A DNA stretch of 64,000 bases from Shewanella surugensis (GTDB taxonomy: Bacteria > Pseudomonadota > Gammaproteobacteria > Enterobacterales > Shewanellaceae): assembly GCF_023284005.1 (NCBI RefSeq), contig NZ_JAKIKS010000001.1:106677-170676 (forward strand), written 5' to 3'. This document shows positions 1-9,337 of this stretch, piece by piece; within the stretch, counting starts at the first letter, position 1, and the number at the start of each line of letters is the position of its first letter. The notes under the pieces are model-generated. The model was given only the letters and a program-made list of their open reading frames with translations. It was not told the DNA's origin and did no database searches. The position numbers were made by a program, and so were the translations under genes.

Positions 1-34
1 AAGAAAAACAATTGGCGGGTTAACCTCTCCAATG

Positions 35-74
35 AATAAGCGATGGTCAATCTTTGTCTATCGCTTATTTTTTT
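35..74 (+). terminator. Rho-independent terminator of the gene upstream of the window
   Basis: A perfect 10-bp inverted repeat (AATAAGCGAT at 35-44, ATCGCTTATT at 60-69) is followed by a run of T. It must end a transcript that enters from the left. In many gammaproteobacteria dksA lies just before gluQ, so dksA is the likely owner, but it is not in the window. Confidence 0.8.
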
Positions 75-207
75 GCCTTTCTACTATGCTTTTTTTCTTC
101 GCATCAGGTTGCGTTACTTTACCATTACGACCTTATAACCCTATTTTTTACAAGCCTATTTTTATCACCCATCCCTTTTCTCAATCAATATTTATCACTT
201 AGCTCTC

Positions 208-1089
208 ATGACAAATCCGACTCACTCGACTTACCGAGGCCGCTTCGCTCCCTCACCGTCAGGCCCCTTACATTTTGGCTCTCTGATTGCCGCACTGGGC
301 AGTTATTTGCGCGCGCGCTCCAAGCGCGGTCAATGGCTGGTGCGCATGGAAGATATCGATCCTCCTCGTGAACAAGTGGGCGCCGCCGATACCATATTGC
401 ACACCTTAGAAGCCTTTGGTTTTGAATGGGATGAAAAGGTTTTGTATCAAAGCCAACGTGTGATCAGCTACCAAGCGGTGATCCATCAATTACTCACACA
501 CAATCAAGCCTATTATTGCCAGTGCTCTCGCAAACAGATTAAAGCCATGGGGGGCTTTTATGATGGCCGCTGTGGCCAACGCCTCCAAACTCATCAACAG
601 GGGGCCATTCGCATACGTAACCCCGGCCCAACAATCCAATTTAACGACATGATTAAAGGCATGATCCCTATCGACCCTCACTTTGCCGCAGAAGATTTTA
701 TCATTAAGCGCAGCGATGGCCTTTATGCTTATCAGCTAGCAGTGGTGATTGATGATGCTTTTCAACAAATCACTGAAGTGGTGCGCGGGAGTGATTTACT
801 GCTCCCTACCGGCAGACAGATCAATTTATTTCAATTATTAGGCAAAACGCCTCCACACTGGTTACATTTACCCCTAGCCTGTGAAGAGAAAGGTAAAAAA
901 TTATCAAAACAGAATCATGCAACAGCCATTGATATACACCAGCCCCAAATCAGTATTAATCAAGCCCTGTGCTTTTTAGGCCAAGAAACCGTGACGGTTG
1001 AAACCGACACTCGGCTCATGCTGGCACAAGCGATAGCACAATTTAAACTCGATAATATCCCGACTCAAACTGAAATTTTGTTAGATTAA
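208..1089 (+). CDS. gluQ: Glutamyl-Q tRNA(Asp) synthetase
   Basis: This is a GluRS-like enzyme without an anticodon-binding domain. It activates glutamate and attaches it to queuosine at position 34 of tRNA(Asp). The 293-aa length fits the GluQ/YadB family. The N-terminus has the class I core RFAPSPSGPLHFGSL with a HIGH-type HFGS at residues 22-25, followed by the MEDIDPPRE segment. A Cys-rich zinc site (CQCS then Y and C in FYDGRCGQ) lies near residue 105, and a KMSKS-like KLSKQ lies near residue 230. The ATG at 208 directly precedes the conserved core. It lies downstream of a terminator and upstream of pcnB, the usual order in gammaproteobacteria. Confidence 0.95.
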   Translation: MTNPTHSTYRGRFAPSPSGPLHFGSLIAALGSYLRARSKRGQWLVRMEDIDPPREQVGAADTILHTLEAFGFEWDEKVLYQSQRVISYQAVIHQLLTHNQAYYCQCSRKQIKAMGGFYDGRCGQRLQTHQQGAIRIRNPGPTIQFNDMIKGMIPIDPHFAAEDFIIKRSDGLYAYQLAVVIDDAFQQITEVVRGSDLLLPTGRQINLFQLLGKTPPHWLHLPLACEEKGKKLSKQNHATAIDIHQPQISINQALCFLGQETVTVETDTRLMLAQAIAQFKLDNIPTQTEILLD

Positions 1090-1223
1090 CCTCCCGTTTT
1101 TCAGGCCACTTGAAAAGCATGCATTCTGTCAGCTGAAAACCTGAATTCATCTCACTTGGGTATATATAATTTTTGGGGTATCATATGCTCCTAAATTTTT
1201 AATCTTAGTGACAATCTAAATCT

Positions 1224-1236
1224 GAGGTGTCCCATT
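1224..1236 (+). promoter_or_regulatory. Ribosome binding site and AUU initiation codon of pcnB
   Basis: GAGGTG at 1224-1229 is spaced four bases from ATT at 1234. No ATG, GTG or TTG occurs in frame between this site and GTG 1327, while the intervening residues match the conserved PcnB N-terminus. AUU starts are discriminated against by initiation factor 3, so expression is probably kept low, as reported for E. coli pcnB. The application to this organism is inference. Confidence 0.75.
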
Positions 1237-2640
1237 TTTCGCCGTATTAGTCAATTCTGCAAACAGCTATTTGAAGATAAACCAACAATAGAAGCAGCCG
1301 CATCCAACGGGCTTCGTCTTGATGTTGTGCCGAGAAGCGCCCATACCATTTCTCGTCGACAGATTAGCGAAAATGCCCTCAAGGTACTGTATAGATTACA
1401 CAAGTCCGGCTTTAAAGCTTATCTAGTGGGTGGCGGTGTCAGAGATATCTTATTGGGTCTTGCGCCCAAAGATTTTGATGTGGTGACGAATGCGACACCA
1501 GAAGAAATCAAACGCTTATTCCGTAATTGCCGTTTAGTGGGGAGACGTTTTCGCTTAGCCCATATTGTCTTTGGTCGAGATGTCATTGAAGTCGCCACCC
1601 TACGCGGCCATCATGTTGACAATACTGACAGTGGTGACAAAATTGCCAAAACCAATGCCTCGGGTCGTTTATTACGTGATAATGTCTACGGCACCATAGA
1701 TGAAGATGCTGAAAGACGTGATTTTACCGTCAATGCACTTTATTACGATATCAGCGACTTTTCGATCCATAGCTATGGCGGTGGCCTGCAAGATCTAGAC
1801 TCTCGTACCTTAAGGTTGATAGGCGATCCAGAGACTCGTTACCGCGAAGATCCTGTTCGCATGTTACGTGCGGTGCGTTTCGCCACTAAATTGGATATGA
1901 ATATCGAGGCAAAAGCGGCCGCACCTATCCCCAATTTAGCCCCCCTGCTGAAGGATATTCCAGCAGCACGCATGTACGAAGAAGTGCTAAAATTATTTTT
2001 TGCTGGTAAGGCTAAGAAAAACTATTTAATGATGCGTAAGCTTGGATTATTTAATCCCTTGTTTCCGCTAATTGATACCCAGCTGAATGAAGAAGACAAT
2101 GCACCCGTTGTTAAGCTCATTAGCCAAATGATGGATAATACCGATCTTAGGATCGCAGAAGAAAAACCGGTCACACCGGCTTTCTTCTATGCGGCCCTTC
2201 TTTGGTACCCATTGAGTCAGCGGGCTGATGATATAGCCCTTGAAAGTGGCCTCAGCTCCTATGATGCTTACTATGCTGCCATGGGCGATGTCATGGAGCA
2301 ACAGTGCAACTCGATTAGTATTCCAAGGCGTTTTAGCACCATTACAAAAGATATTTGGCAATTACAGCTGCGTTTTGAACGTAACCGTGGTACCCGTGCT
2401 TTTAAGTTTATTGAGCACCCGAAATTTAGAGCCGCTTATGATTTACTCTTATTGCGCGCCGATGCTGAAGGTGGCGCTATCGCTAAGAGCACTGCTTGGT
2501 GGAAAAGTTTTGTTGAAGGCAACGAAGAGCAGCGCAGTGTGATTGCCCGTTCGGCCAGTAAAAATTTGCCCCGTAAACGTCGTTCGAATCAAGGTCGTCG
2601 ACGTAAGCCGACAGCCGAGCAGGATAAAACAGACTCATGA
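1234..2640 (+). CDS. pcnB: Poly(A) polymerase I, apparent AUU start codon
   Basis: Adds poly(A) tails to RNA 3' ends, which promotes decay by exonucleases. The nucleotidyltransferase core is clear: LVGGGVRDILLG, then PKDFDVVTNATPEEI, RNCRLVGRRFRLAH and RRDFTVNALYY, with a basic C-terminal tail (KRRSNQGRRRK). The first ATG/GTG-type start would be GTG 1327, but the frame is open upstream and encodes IFRRISQFCKQLFEDKP, which aligns with the E. coli PcnB N-terminus (MFTRVANFCRKVL). The codon at the matching start position is ATT (1234-1236), preceded by a GAGGTG ribosome site at 1224-1229. E. coli pcnB is known to start at AUU. From this start the protein is 468 aa. It overlaps folK by 4 bp. Confidence 0.92.
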   Translation: MFRRISQFCKQLFEDKPTIEAAASNGLRLDVVPRSAHTISRRQISENALKVLYRLHKSGFKAYLVGGGVRDILLGLAPKDFDVVTNATPEEIKRLFRNCRLVGRRFRLAHIVFGRDVIEVATLRGHHVDNTDSGDKIAKTNASGRLLRDNVYGTIDEDAERRDFTVNALYYDISDFSIHSYGGGLQDLDSRTLRLIGDPETRYREDPVRMLRAVRFATKLDMNIEAKAAAPIPNLAPLLKDIPAARMYEEVLKLFFAGKAKKNYLMMRKLGLFNPLFPLIDTQLNEEDNAPVVKLISQMMDNTDLRIAEEKPVTPAFFYAALLWYPLSQRADDIALESGLSSYDAYYAAMGDVMEQQCNSISIPRRFSTITKDIWQLQLRFERNRGTRAFKFIEHPKFRAAYDLLLLRADAEGGAIAKSTAWWKSFVEGNEEQRSVIARSASKNLPRKRRSNQGRRRKPTAEQDKTDS

Positions 2641-3125
2641 CCCTTGTTTATGTCGCATTAGGGGCTAATCTAGCGGATCCCATTACGCAGTTAGATAACG
2701 CCTGTAACGCATTGTCATTATTAACCGAGTCTGATGTACAAGTGTCATCTTATTACCGCTCTCGCCCTATGGGCGAGGTCGTTCAGCCCGATTTCATTAA
2801 TGCTGTAGCCTGTTTCAATACCTCATTATCGGCCATCGCCTTACTCGATGCATTACAGCATATAGAAAATAGCCAAGATCGCGTTAGATTAGAACGTTGG
2901 GGACCCCGAACCTTAGATTTAGATATCATCCTTTATGGGAATGAACAGTTCGCAACCCCGCGATTAACCATTCCTCATATTGGCATGACACTGCGCAGCT
3001 TTGTCCTTATCCCCCTATTTGAACTTGCGCCTGAACTCATTTTACCCAATGGCAGCCCATTAAGCGGTTATGTTACACAGGCATTACAAGATGAATTAAG
3101 TGTGATTGAAACGTCAGTAGCGTAA
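2637..3125 (+). CDS. folK: 2-amino-4-hydroxy-6-hydroxymethyldihydropteridine pyrophosphokinase
   Basis: HPPK transfers pyrophosphate from ATP to 6-hydroxymethyl-7,8-dihydropterin in folate synthesis. The 162-aa length is typical. Signatures seen are VALGANLADP at the N-terminus, YRSRPMG, and the RWGPRTLDLDIILYG block near residues 86-100 whose two Asp residues bind Mg. The ATG overlaps the pcnB stop as ATGA, which indicates translational coupling in a pcnB-folK unit. panB follows 46 bp later. Confidence 0.95.
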   Translation: MTLVYVALGANLADPITQLDNACNALSLLTESDVQVSSYYRSRPMGEVVQPDFINAVACFNTSLSAIALLDALQHIENSQDRVRLERWGPRTLDLDIILYGNEQFATPRLTIPHIGMTLRSFVLIPLFELAPELILPNGSPLSGYVTQALQDELSVIETSVA

Positions 3126-3171
3126 AGTCTGGCTCAATAACTACATTATTAATTAGGTTTAAATTAACATT

Positions 3172-3966
3172 ATGTCAAAAATTACCAGTTCGACCTTACT
3201 CAAATTTAAGAAAGAAGGTAAAAAGTTTACCTCTTTGACGGCCTATGATGCGAGCTTTGCCAATGCGTTTGATAGTGAAGGGGTAGATGTATTACTGGTC
3301 GGCGATTCCATGGGAATGGTACTGCAAGGACACTCAGATACCTTGCCTGTTTCAGTTGACGATATTGCTTATCATACTCGCTGCGTTAGCCGTGGTATTG
3401 AGCGGGCATTATTGATTGCTGACATGCCTTTTATGAGTTATGCCACACCCGAGCAAGCCATGACAAACGCCGCTATCTTAATGAAAGCGGGTGCGAATAT
3501 GGTAAAAATAGAAGGGGGCCATTGGTTGCTTGAAACCGTCACCAAACTCACCGAGCGCGGCATCCCCGTTTGTGCGCATTTAGGTCTTACACCTCAATCT
3601 GTTCATGTGTTTGGTGGCTTTAAAGTCCAAGGCCGTGATACGGATAATGCACAACGTATTCTTGATGAAGCCAAAGCAATAGAAGCGGCGGGAGCACAAT
3701 TACTGGTGGTTGAGTGTATTCCTGCTACATTAGCTAAAACCATCACTGAAGCCCTTACAATCCCTGTGATTGGCATCGGCGCTGGCAGCGATACCGATGG
3801 TCAAATTTTAGTGATGCATGATGTTTTGGGTATTTCAAGCGGCTATATTCCGCGCTTTTCTAAAAACTATCTTAAGCAAACGGGTGAAATCCGCAGTGCT
3901 ATTCGTGCTTACATCGATGAAGTCGCAGAGGGCACTTTCCCGAGCCCTGAGCATACCTTTAGTTAA
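3172..3966 (+). CDS. panB: 3-methyl-2-oxobutanoate hydroxymethyltransferase
   Basis: First committed enzyme of pantothenate synthesis: it moves a hydroxymethyl group from methylenetetrahydrofolate to 2-oxoisovalerate to give ketopantoate. The 264-aa length is standard. Family blocks are [23 protein letters not shown] (metal-binding Asp), [25 protein letters not shown] and [22 protein letters not shown]. It is followed 37 bp later by panC, so the two are very probably co-transcribed. The placement after folK links folate and pantothenate synthesis, as in many gammaproteobacteria. Confidence 0.97.
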   Translation: MSKITSSTLLKFKKEGKKFTSLTAYDASFANAFDSEGVDVLLVGDSMGMVLQGHSDTLPVSVDDIAYHTRCVSRGIERALLIADMPFMSYATPEQAMTNAAILMKAGANMVKIEGGHWLLETVTKLTERGIPVCAHLGLTPQSVHVFGGFKVQGRDTDNAQRILDEAKAIEAAGAQLLVVECIPATLAKTITEALTIPVIGIGAGSDTDGQILVMHDVLGISSGYIPRFSKNYLKQTGEIRSAIRAYIDEVAEGTFPSPEHTFS

Positions 3967-4003
3967 TTAGATATAACCAATATTTCGATAGGATCAAGCT
4001 GTT

Positions 4004-4849
4004 ATGATCACCATTCACACCATAGATGAAGTACGGACTCACATCCGCCATTGGCGACAAAAAGGTGAAACTGTTGCCTTAGTCATGACCATGGGTAATT
4101 TACATCAAGGCCATGTGAGCTTAATCAAAGCGGCAGCCCAAAAAGCCGATCATGTGGTCGCATCCATTTTTGTCAATCCCATGCAATTTGGCAAAAATGA
4201 AGATTTCGACACTTACCCAAAAACCTTAGCCGTCGATCAGCTTGCCTTATCCGAAGCAGGAACAGCATTATTATTCGCGCCCAATGCCACCACGGTTTAC
4301 CCCAATGGCATGGACACACAAACCTTTGTTGAGGTGCCTAGAGTGTCAGAAGAGCTTTGTGGTGCGGGTCGCCCAGGCCACTTTCGGGGTGTCGCCACAG
4401 TGGTATGCAAATTTTTTAATATTATTCAGCCTGATTTTGCCTTTTTTGGCCGTAAAGATTTCCAACAACTCTTAGTCATTAACACCATGGTTGAAGACTT
4501 ATCACTGCCCATTGAAGTCATTGGAGTAGAAACCATGCGTGAAGCCTCAGGCTTAGCCATGAGCTCCCGTAATGGCTATTTATGCTCAGATCAAAAACAA
4601 CAAGCTGCCAGCATTAAAAAAGTCATGGATGCCATGTCGATAGATATCAAACAAGGTAAAGCCCTTGACGCTGTGACGCAAGAATACCTACAAACCTTAA
4701 TCAATACTGGCTTTGTGCCTGAGTATTTAGAAGTGCGCAACGCAAAAAATCTCTACCCTGCAGCAGATCTCGATAAAGAATTAGTCATTTTAGTGGCCGC
4801 AAAAATGGGCAGCACGCGCCTTATCGATAATCAATGCGTTAATCGTTAA
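4004..4849 (+). CDS. panC: Pantothenate synthetase (pantoate-beta-alanine ligase)
   Basis: Condenses pantoate with beta-alanine using ATP. The 281-aa length fits. Nucleotidyltransferase-fold motifs are [14 protein letters not shown] (HxGH type), [32 protein letters not shown] and the KMSKS-like [11 protein letters not shown]. An AGGAT ribosome site lies before ATG 4004. It is the last gene of the pan block. A weak palindrome at 4873-4893 may end the transcript. panD is not adjacent. Confidence 0.97.
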   Translation: MITIHTIDEVRTHIRHWRQKGETVALVMTMGNLHQGHVSLIKAAAQKADHVVASIFVNPMQFGKNEDFDTYPKTLAVDQLALSEAGTALLFAPNATTVYPNGMDTQTFVEVPRVSEELCGAGRPGHFRGVATVVCKFFNIIQPDFAFFGRKDFQQLLVINTMVEDLSLPIEVIGVETMREASGLAMSSRNGYLCSDQKQQAASIKKVMDAMSIDIKQGKALDAVTQEYLQTLINTGFVPEYLEVRNAKNLYPAADLDKELVILVAAKMGSTRLIDNQCVNR

Positions 4850-5021
4850 TATCAATGCCTAACAAATCATTAGGGCTAAAAAATTTTTAGTCCATTGCTT
4901 TAATATTCCCCGCATTACTCACCTCATGCGCCTTTTTGTTCACGCATATTTTGCACATCATAGGTTTTCTAAGCTTATCAGCGTAAGATGACGTATATAC
5001 ACACTTTAGAAGTCAATTCAC

Positions 5022-5672
5022 ATGAAACTCTTTCTCTTTGATCATTGCCCTTATTGCATCAAAGCCATGATGGTGGCAGGTTATAAACAAATTGATGTGG
5101 AATTCATCTATCTACAAAACCATGATATTCAGGCCCGTATTGACAAAGTCGGGGCTAATTTAGTGCCTATTTTACAAAAAGCAGACGGCAGTTACATGGC
5201 AGAAAGCTTAGATATTGCTCGCTATCTTGATCAGCGAGAAGCTGAACCGACACTTGATGCTCCTCGTTTTGATGCAGCCATTAATGAATGGATAACAAAA
5301 ACGAAACGGTTAAGTTCTGCCTTAGTGTATCCTCGCTGGCTAAAAATCCCCCTCCCAGAGTTTCAGTGTAATGAAGCAAAAGATTGGTTTACGGGGAAAA
5401 AAACATCGACACTGGGAATAAACTTTGAAACGGCTTATCAAAATACGGCTGAATACTTAACAGCGCTATATCCACAACTTGAAGAGATTGATTGGTTAAT
5501 ATTACCTTCAGAGCGAAAAAACCGTTTAAGCTATGATGATGTGAATTTTTTTCCAACACTGCGTAATCTCACCGTCATCAAGGACATTGAATTCCCCGTA
5601 CATATTCGCCGATATATTGAAGAAGTCTCTGCCATCACAGCAATACATTTATACGATGAGGTTGCGGTTTAG
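5022..5672 (+). CDS. grxB: Glutaredoxin 2, GST-fold type
   Basis: A 216-aa glutaredoxin of the GrxB class, with an N-terminal thioredoxin-like domain and a C-terminal all-helical GST-type domain. It reduces glutathione-mixed disulfides in the cytosol. The redox site CPYC is at residues 9-12 (FDHCPYCIKAMM). VPILQKADGSYMAESLDIARYLD carries the cis-Pro and the glutathione-contact segment. The C-terminal half (DVNFFPTLRNLTVIKDIEFP) matches the GrxB family. Single gene with no obvious operon partner. Confidence 0.92.
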   Translation: MKLFLFDHCPYCIKAMMVAGYKQIDVEFIYLQNHDIQARIDKVGANLVPILQKADGSYMAESLDIARYLDQREAEPTLDAPRFDAAINEWITKTKRLSSALVYPRWLKIPLPEFQCNEAKDWFTGKKTSTLGINFETAYQNTAEYLTALYPQLEEIDWLILPSERKNRLSYDDVNFFPTLRNLTVIKDIEFPVHIRRYIEEVSAITAIHLYDEVAV

Positions 5673-5868
5673 ATTTCAATGCTTAACTAACCTGACTTAG
5701 GGTTAAGCAGTACCACTTAAATAGCGCTATTTTGGCCCCTAGTAAAAAATAGGCGCAGCAAATTTTAAATATCATTTAAGTGCTATTTAACACTCGTTAT
5801 CCCAAATTCAGGTTAACTAAAATAAAAGCAGCTCATTAGCCTGATTTTATTTTTCATTTACGATACCG

Positions 5869-6723
5869 TTAATGCGCTTTCATAAACTCATCCACTAAGT
5901 GATTAAATTGATCCGCGCCTTCAATAAACATAAAATGTTTACCCCCTTCTTCCTCATCAAAAATAACTAACTGAGAGCCTTTAATCTGTTGATGCATCCA
6001 TTCTTGAGAACTCACCGATGTTGGACTCGCACGGCCACCAACAATCAGTGTTGGCACCGTAATTCGAGGGATCACATCTCGCCAATCTTGATGAAAATGA
6101 TTATAAATTAATGCTGCTGCTAATTTACCCGGGAAGTTAATACTATTTTGAATTAGCCACTGCTTTTCTTTTGCAGGCATTTTACTGGACATTTGGTGGT
6201 TCAATAATATGGCTTTATAGTTATCCCCTTTAGCACTTATAAGCGTATTATAGATTTCCATAGCGGAGTCAGGATCCACTAAAGGCCCGAAATCAGCTAT
6301 CTCTTGAGGCGTCCATTCGGGATTACTCACTAATGCTGCGACTCTTTCAACTAGAATTAGCTTGCTTATTTTATCTGAGCCAAATAAATCCCAATAGCAT
6401 AAGATCACTGCTGCACCCAAGGCATGGCCCAATAGCACGACATTATCTAAGGATAAATGCACTAACAGCTCATCGACATCTTTCGCCAAACGATACACTT
6501 TATAACCATACTCCACTTGCTGCGAAAGGCCATGTCCTCGCATATCGAGGGCAATGGTTCGATACTTCTGACTCAAGGTTTGAATTTGATAATGATACTG
6601 TTCAACGGACTGTGACCAACTAGGGAGCATCACAATGACTTGCCCCTCGCCTTTGTCGAGGTAATGTAATTTAACGCCGTCATTGGTGTAAAAATAATGG
6701 CTCTCTTTATCTGCTAAGCCCAT
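5869..6723 (-). CDS. Alpha/beta-hydrolase fold protein lacking the nucleophile Ser
   Basis: A 284-aa cytosolic-looking alpha/beta-hydrolase fold protein. The oxyanion-region and strand motifs (LDMRGHGLS at 59-67, VVLLGHALGAA at 95-105) are clear. At the nucleophile elbow the usual G-H-S-x-G is G-H-A-L-G, so the catalytic Ser is Ala101 (codon GCC). The general-acid position after strand 6 (LIVGGRASPT) has no Asp, while a His near the C-terminus (GGKHFMF, His263) is kept. It may be a non-catalytic or altered-function member. The ATG at 6723 follows an AAGGAC ribosome site. It is convergent with grxB. Confidence 0.85.
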   Translation of the reverse strand: MGLADKESHYFYTNDGVKLHYLDKGEGQVIVMLPSWSQSVEQYHYQIQTLSQKYRTIALDMRGHGLSQQVEYGYKVYRLAKDVDELLVHLSLDNVVLLGHALGAAVILCYWDLFGSDKISKLILVERVAALVSNPEWTPQEIADFGPLVDPDSAMEIYNTLISAKGDNYKAILLNHQMSSKMPAKEKQWLIQNSINFPGKLAAALIYNHFHQDWRDVIPRITVPTLIVGGRASPTSVSSQEWMHQQIKGSQLVIFDEEEGGKHFMFIEGADQFNHLVDEFMKAH

Positions 6724-7070
6724 GGCTTTGTCCTTAGGGGTAACGCGCTCCCCATCACCTTTAATTAATACTTTCCATTATTGATAAAGAAAAAACGAAT
6801 AAAGCAAGTGAGTCATTTTGGCATCTTAGATTTACGGTGAACTCTCTGTCGATCTCACTCTACTAGAATAGCAAATCGGTGAATATTTACCGAAAATAAA
6901 CGTATCTAAACATTTGCTGTAAAGACTCTATTTTCTCATAATGGGAACAGTATAAAGAACAATAAAACAAAGTGATAATAGCACTCTATCTAAAGATAAT
7001 TAATGGATAGGAATAAGTTAATAATAGGTATATTACTCTAAAAGCACTCAATATTTAGCCTCAATTCATA
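6724..7070. other. Intergenic region, no gene seen
   Basis: AT-rich spacer between the hydrolase-like gene and the LysE-type gene, both on the reverse strand. It should hold the promoter of the hydrolase-like gene. I see no long inverted repeat, RNA gene or plausible ORF. Confidence 0.5.
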
Positions 7071-7672
7071 TTAAACACTCAACATCGGAATAATTGCCGT
7101 GATTAATAAGCCTGCCATAATATAATTGAATTTATTCTGATAGGCTTTATTACTCAATAATGGCTGTAAAAATTTTCCCGAATAGAGCCACAGTAAGGCA
7201 CAAGGGATAGTCACCAACAAAAATACTGCTGCAATCATTAATATTTGCATATCAATTTCTTCTTGTGTATTTGAAGTGAAGGTGGCTATCGCTGTTAAAG
7301 CCGCCACCCAAGCTTTGGGGTTAACCCATTGCAATGAAGCAGACTGTATGAAGCTGAAAGGCTTCACTCTTTTTTCACCCTCTATCTTGGTATTGCTCAT
7401 TGCAATGCACCATGCTAGATATAATAAGTATCCAATGCCGACATATTTTATCCCTGTTTGTACCACTGGGTATGTATGAAAAAAGCCACTAAAACCAAAC
7501 CCTGTCACCAACACTAAAGCAGGAAACCCCACTCCGATCCCGAATAACTGAGGACAACTTCGTCTAAAGCCAAAGTTGACCCCTGATGACATCAAAGTGA
7601 TATTACTGGGACCTGGAGTAATCGCATAAAAAAAGCAAAAATAGCAATACTGGTTAATAAGGTGATGGTCAT
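7071..7672 (-). pseudogene. LysE/RhtB-family amino-acid exporter, frameshifted near its N-terminus
   Basis: Membrane protein of the LysE/RhtB export family, about 200 aa. The signature YAITPGPSNITLMSSGVNFG is followed by a G-rich segment, several hydrophobic spans and SLQWVNPKAWVAA. The natural start is ATG at 7672-7670 (MTITLLTSIAIFAFF), but this frame is joined to YAITPGPSN only if one base is added in a run of seven A at 7628-7634 (T on the coding strand). As read, translation from this ATG leaves frame there. The alternative upstream frame gives MIALNDRNDHHL, which does not look like the family. It may be a true pseudogene, a slippage-switched gene or a sequencing error. Confidence 0.75.
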
Positions 7673-7694
7673 TTCGATCGTTTAACGCTATCAA

Positions 7695-8440
7695 TGGGCA
7701 GATGGCGGCACTATAATGCGCAAATATGACAGAAAATAGTGACTTTCAGCTCATCTTCAGTAAATAGACACCATTTCTGACATTTTTTATGATTAGTTCA
7801 GCTTGCATAAAGTAATACGCTTAAAATGTTAAAATTTGTTATATTCTATACAGTAAAGACATTACGCCTTCTCTTTATGTATGTATTTGAAATGTTATGC
7901 AAAACACTTATATAATTGAATTTTAAATTAAAATAATAGATCGATGTCAGTCATCGATAAAAATCATAACCTCATCCAAAGTGCTAAATACTGAATATCA
8001 AATACAACATTCTGAGGCATTAAACAAAATGGTTTGATGCCTCATCAGCGACAATGAGTGTGTCTGCATGTCACTTAGCAGGCAAAGTCGCTTTTGCAAA
8101 CCTTGTAATGCCAAATAAAAATCCCCGCAGCAAGCTATCTCGCCTTTGGCTCAACTTCGCTACGCGAAGCGGGGTATTAAGATACTGAAATACTAAAACT
8201 TACGCAGCCAACTGCGGGGAATCAGACCCACTGAGATTCAATTGATAGGCGGCATCCAATACCACTTGTTTATCGGCTTACACTCGCTGACCCAGCCTTT
8301 ATTATTCTCCTTTTGTTTTCTCTGAAGTGGGATATTTAAAAATCCACCTACAATAGAATATTGAGCGGCCTCTTTTTAAAGTATTTTCACCGATAAGCTA
8401 TCCTCATTAATATCCATAAAAGAGATCATTTAGGGAACAT
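7695..8440. other. Intergenic region with a dispersed repeat
   Basis: Contains the 126-bp repeat listed separately at 8113-8238. The rest is AT-rich with no convincing ORF. The last 100 bases should hold the promoter of the EamA transporter gene. Confidence 0.5.
8113..8238. repeat. 126-bp dispersed repeat, copy 1
   Basis: Matches 45164-45289 with three differences over 126 bases (my manual alignment). The ends carry an inverted CCCCGCAG/CTGCGGGG and the middle has a hairpin CTTCGC-TAC-GCGAAG followed by CGGGG, which could also pair with the left arm. No ORF. Its size, hairpins and intergenic position suggest a MITE-like or REP-like element or a structured RNA. Which of these it is cannot be decided from two copies. 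Confidence 0.85.
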
Positions 8441-9337
8441 ATGTCTTTTAAAAGTATCCTACTTGCATTAATAACCGTTATTGTCATCGGCCTTAGTTAT
8501 CCTATTACTAAAATCGCCATGAGAGAATTACCCCCTATTTTGTTAGCCGCATTGAGGTTTATCTTTGCAGCAATTCCCTTTGTTTGGTTTACCCCCTTTC
8601 CAAAAACATCTATTTGGAATTTATTGGGTGTTGGCACTTTTCTTGGGGTCTTTGCCTTTGGTCTTATGTATTATGCATTACAGGCTGATATACAGGCTGG
8701 TATTGCGGCTTTGCTCATGCAGTCTCAAGTGCTGTTTACTATATTGCTAAGTATGATTTTTTTCGGTGATAAAATGAAAAAAAATCAGATGATTGGATTT
8801 GCTGTCTCACTACTCGGCTTCAGTGTTTTCTTTATACATGCCAAAGGAGGCGGTTCAAGCTCACTCATTGGATTACTTTTTATACTCTGTGCCGGTTTTT
8901 TTTGGGCCATAGCAAATATGTTTTTTAAGCGCATGAAAGACGTTAACTTATGTCATTTTATGATTTGGACTTCTCTTATTCCGCCATTGCCTCTATTGTT
9001 AATATCTTATACCAAAGAAACTCATCATTCGATAGATTTATTGCTGAACACCAGCATATCAGCTTGGCTATCAATACTATACCAAAGCGTCATTGTCACT
9101 GTGATTGGCTATGCTTTATGGGGCGATCTGTTACGCCGTTATTCATCAATAAACATTGCCCCTTTTAGCTTATTAATGCCCGTAGCGGGTTTAATTGGCG
9201 CCAATATTATTTTGGGCGAAAAGCTCACGGTGATGGAACTAGTAGGCACTATTATTATCATGATAGGTTTAATGATTTGTGTGTTGGGCCATCATTGGAA
9301 ACGATTCACCCCTGATTCGTTAGACCTCAAACCATAA
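8441..9337 (+). CDS. DMT-superfamily EamA transporter
   Basis: A 298-aa inner-membrane protein with about ten hydrophobic spans arranged as two EamA repeats. The first starts LALITVIVIGLSYPITKIAMRELPPILLAALRF, the typical EamA entry. The second repeat begins near residue 145 (IGLLFILCAGFFWAIANMFFKRM) and ends GLIGANIILGEKLTVMELVGTIIIMIGL. Members export amino acids or other metabolites, and the substrate cannot be told here. It stands alone. The ATG follows an AGGGAAC ribosome site. Confidence 0.9.
   Translation: MSFKSILLALITVIVIGLSYPITKIAMRELPPILLAALRFIFAAIPFVWFTPFPKTSIWNLLGVGTFLGVFAFGLMYYALQADIQAGIAALLMQSQVLFTILLSMIFFGDKMKKNQMIGFAVSLLGFSVFFIHAKGGGSSSLIGLLFILCAGFFWAIANMFFKRMKDVNLCHFMIWTSLIPPLPLLLISYTKETHHSIDLLLNTSISAWLSILYQSVIVTVIGYALWGDLLRRYSSINIAPFSLLMPVAGLIGANIILGEKLTVMELVGTIIIMIGLMICVLGHHWKRFTPDSLDLKP

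Noticed and set aside
4873..4893. Terminator after panC
   Set aside because: The palindrome GGGCTAAAAAATTTTTAGTC leaves almost no loop and is AT-rich; kept only as a remark.
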